Assembly: GCA_029339505.1 (NCBI GenBank)
Contig: JAQISU010000094.1
Span: 5,311,001-5,375,000 of the forward strand
Direction of reading: 5' to 3'
Source: Unio delphinus
Taxonomy: Eukaryota; Mollusca; Bivalvia; Unionida; Unionidae
Length of the DNA: 64,000 bases
In this document: one piece after another, positions 63,906 to 64,000 of the stretch
Numbering within the stretch: position 1 is the first letter of the stretch
How the letters are laid out: every line of letters begins with the position of its first letter
Notes under the pieces: model-generated
The model's input: the letters and a program-made list of their open reading frames with translations, nothing else
Told to the model about the DNA's origin: nothing
Database searches by the model: none
Program-made: the position numbers and the translations under genes

Positions 63906-64000
63906 TTTTTTCACGTAAAAATATGATACCAAATTATAAGGACTCACGATGTAATACAGATATTAAGGCAACACTATCCTTGTATAGTCTTATTGTGATG

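Larger units (their letters stand above)
49514..64000. other. Intergenic (or long-intron) host DNA, right end of window
   Basis: 14.5 kb without a recognisable exon apart from repeat-derived ORFs. Supported contents are listed separately: minisatellites at 49.9, 50.4, 58.8, 60.4, 62.6 and 63.6 kb, SINE-like sequence at 51.0 kb, MITEs at 52.1 and 59.8 kb and many dinucleotide tracts. The upstream exon(s) of the peptide-precursor gene should lie somewhere in here, on the minus strand. Confidence 0.55.

Overview
This is a spliced, AT-rich metazoan nuclear genome segment, most likely from a bivalve or other lophotrochozoan. It is full of microsatellites, small non-autonomous transposons and SINE-like pieces. 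It carries one host gene that can be read well (an HSP70-12/HSPA12-like gene, a family strongly expanded in bivalves), one terminal exon of a probable secreted prohormone, and an apparently complete 18.3-kb Polinton/Maverick (adintovirus-type) element. The species call is inference; no rRNA or mitochondrial marker is present.

Layout. 1-5867: intergenic. 5868-14024 (+): four-exon HSPA12-like gene, about 585 aa. 14025-22862: intergenic, with tRNA-like SINE pieces, a hAT-type MITE at 16665-16831 and one possible orphan exon. 22868-41197: the Polinton, bounded by 216-bp terminal inverted repeats that differ at one position and a 5-bp direct repeat taggt. 41203-48359: intergenic, with one possible exon near 42.5 kb and long (TA)n and (CATA)n tracts. 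48360-49513 (-): last exon of a putative amidated-peptide precursor. 49514-64000: intergenic, with minisatellites, microsatellites and two more hAT-type MITEs.

The Polinton. The left half holds replication, integration and packaging genes: an A32-type packaging ATPase (-); a zinc-ribbon ORF followed in the -1 frame by a phospholipase A2 domain fused to a DD35E integrase (+); a long ORF fusing a family-B DNA polymerase palm to an SF1 helicase (-), with an HNH-nuclease domain in the -1 frame at its 3' end; a Cys-rich protein (+); and an unrecognised Pro/Lys-rich protein (-). A repeat-dense spacer (31.6-33.3 kb) follows. The right half is a co-directional virion block (+): several unknown proteins, major capsid protein, minor core-like protein with 45-bp repeats, adenain-type protease, a stalk-like protein, a two-helix membrane protein and the penton/minor capsid protein.

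The most striking observation is that the two left-half ORFs end alike. Each has the heptamer A AAA AAC in the correct phase 8-9 codons before its stop, and in each the -1 frame continues without a stop into a recognisable domain (PLA2-integrase in one, HNH in the other). This suggests that the element uses programmed -1 frameshifting (or A-run slippage) twice, making a zinc ribbon-PLA2-integrase polyprotein and a PolB-helicase-HNH polyprotein. With near-identical TIRs and otherwise open genes, the element looks recently integrated and possibly functional.
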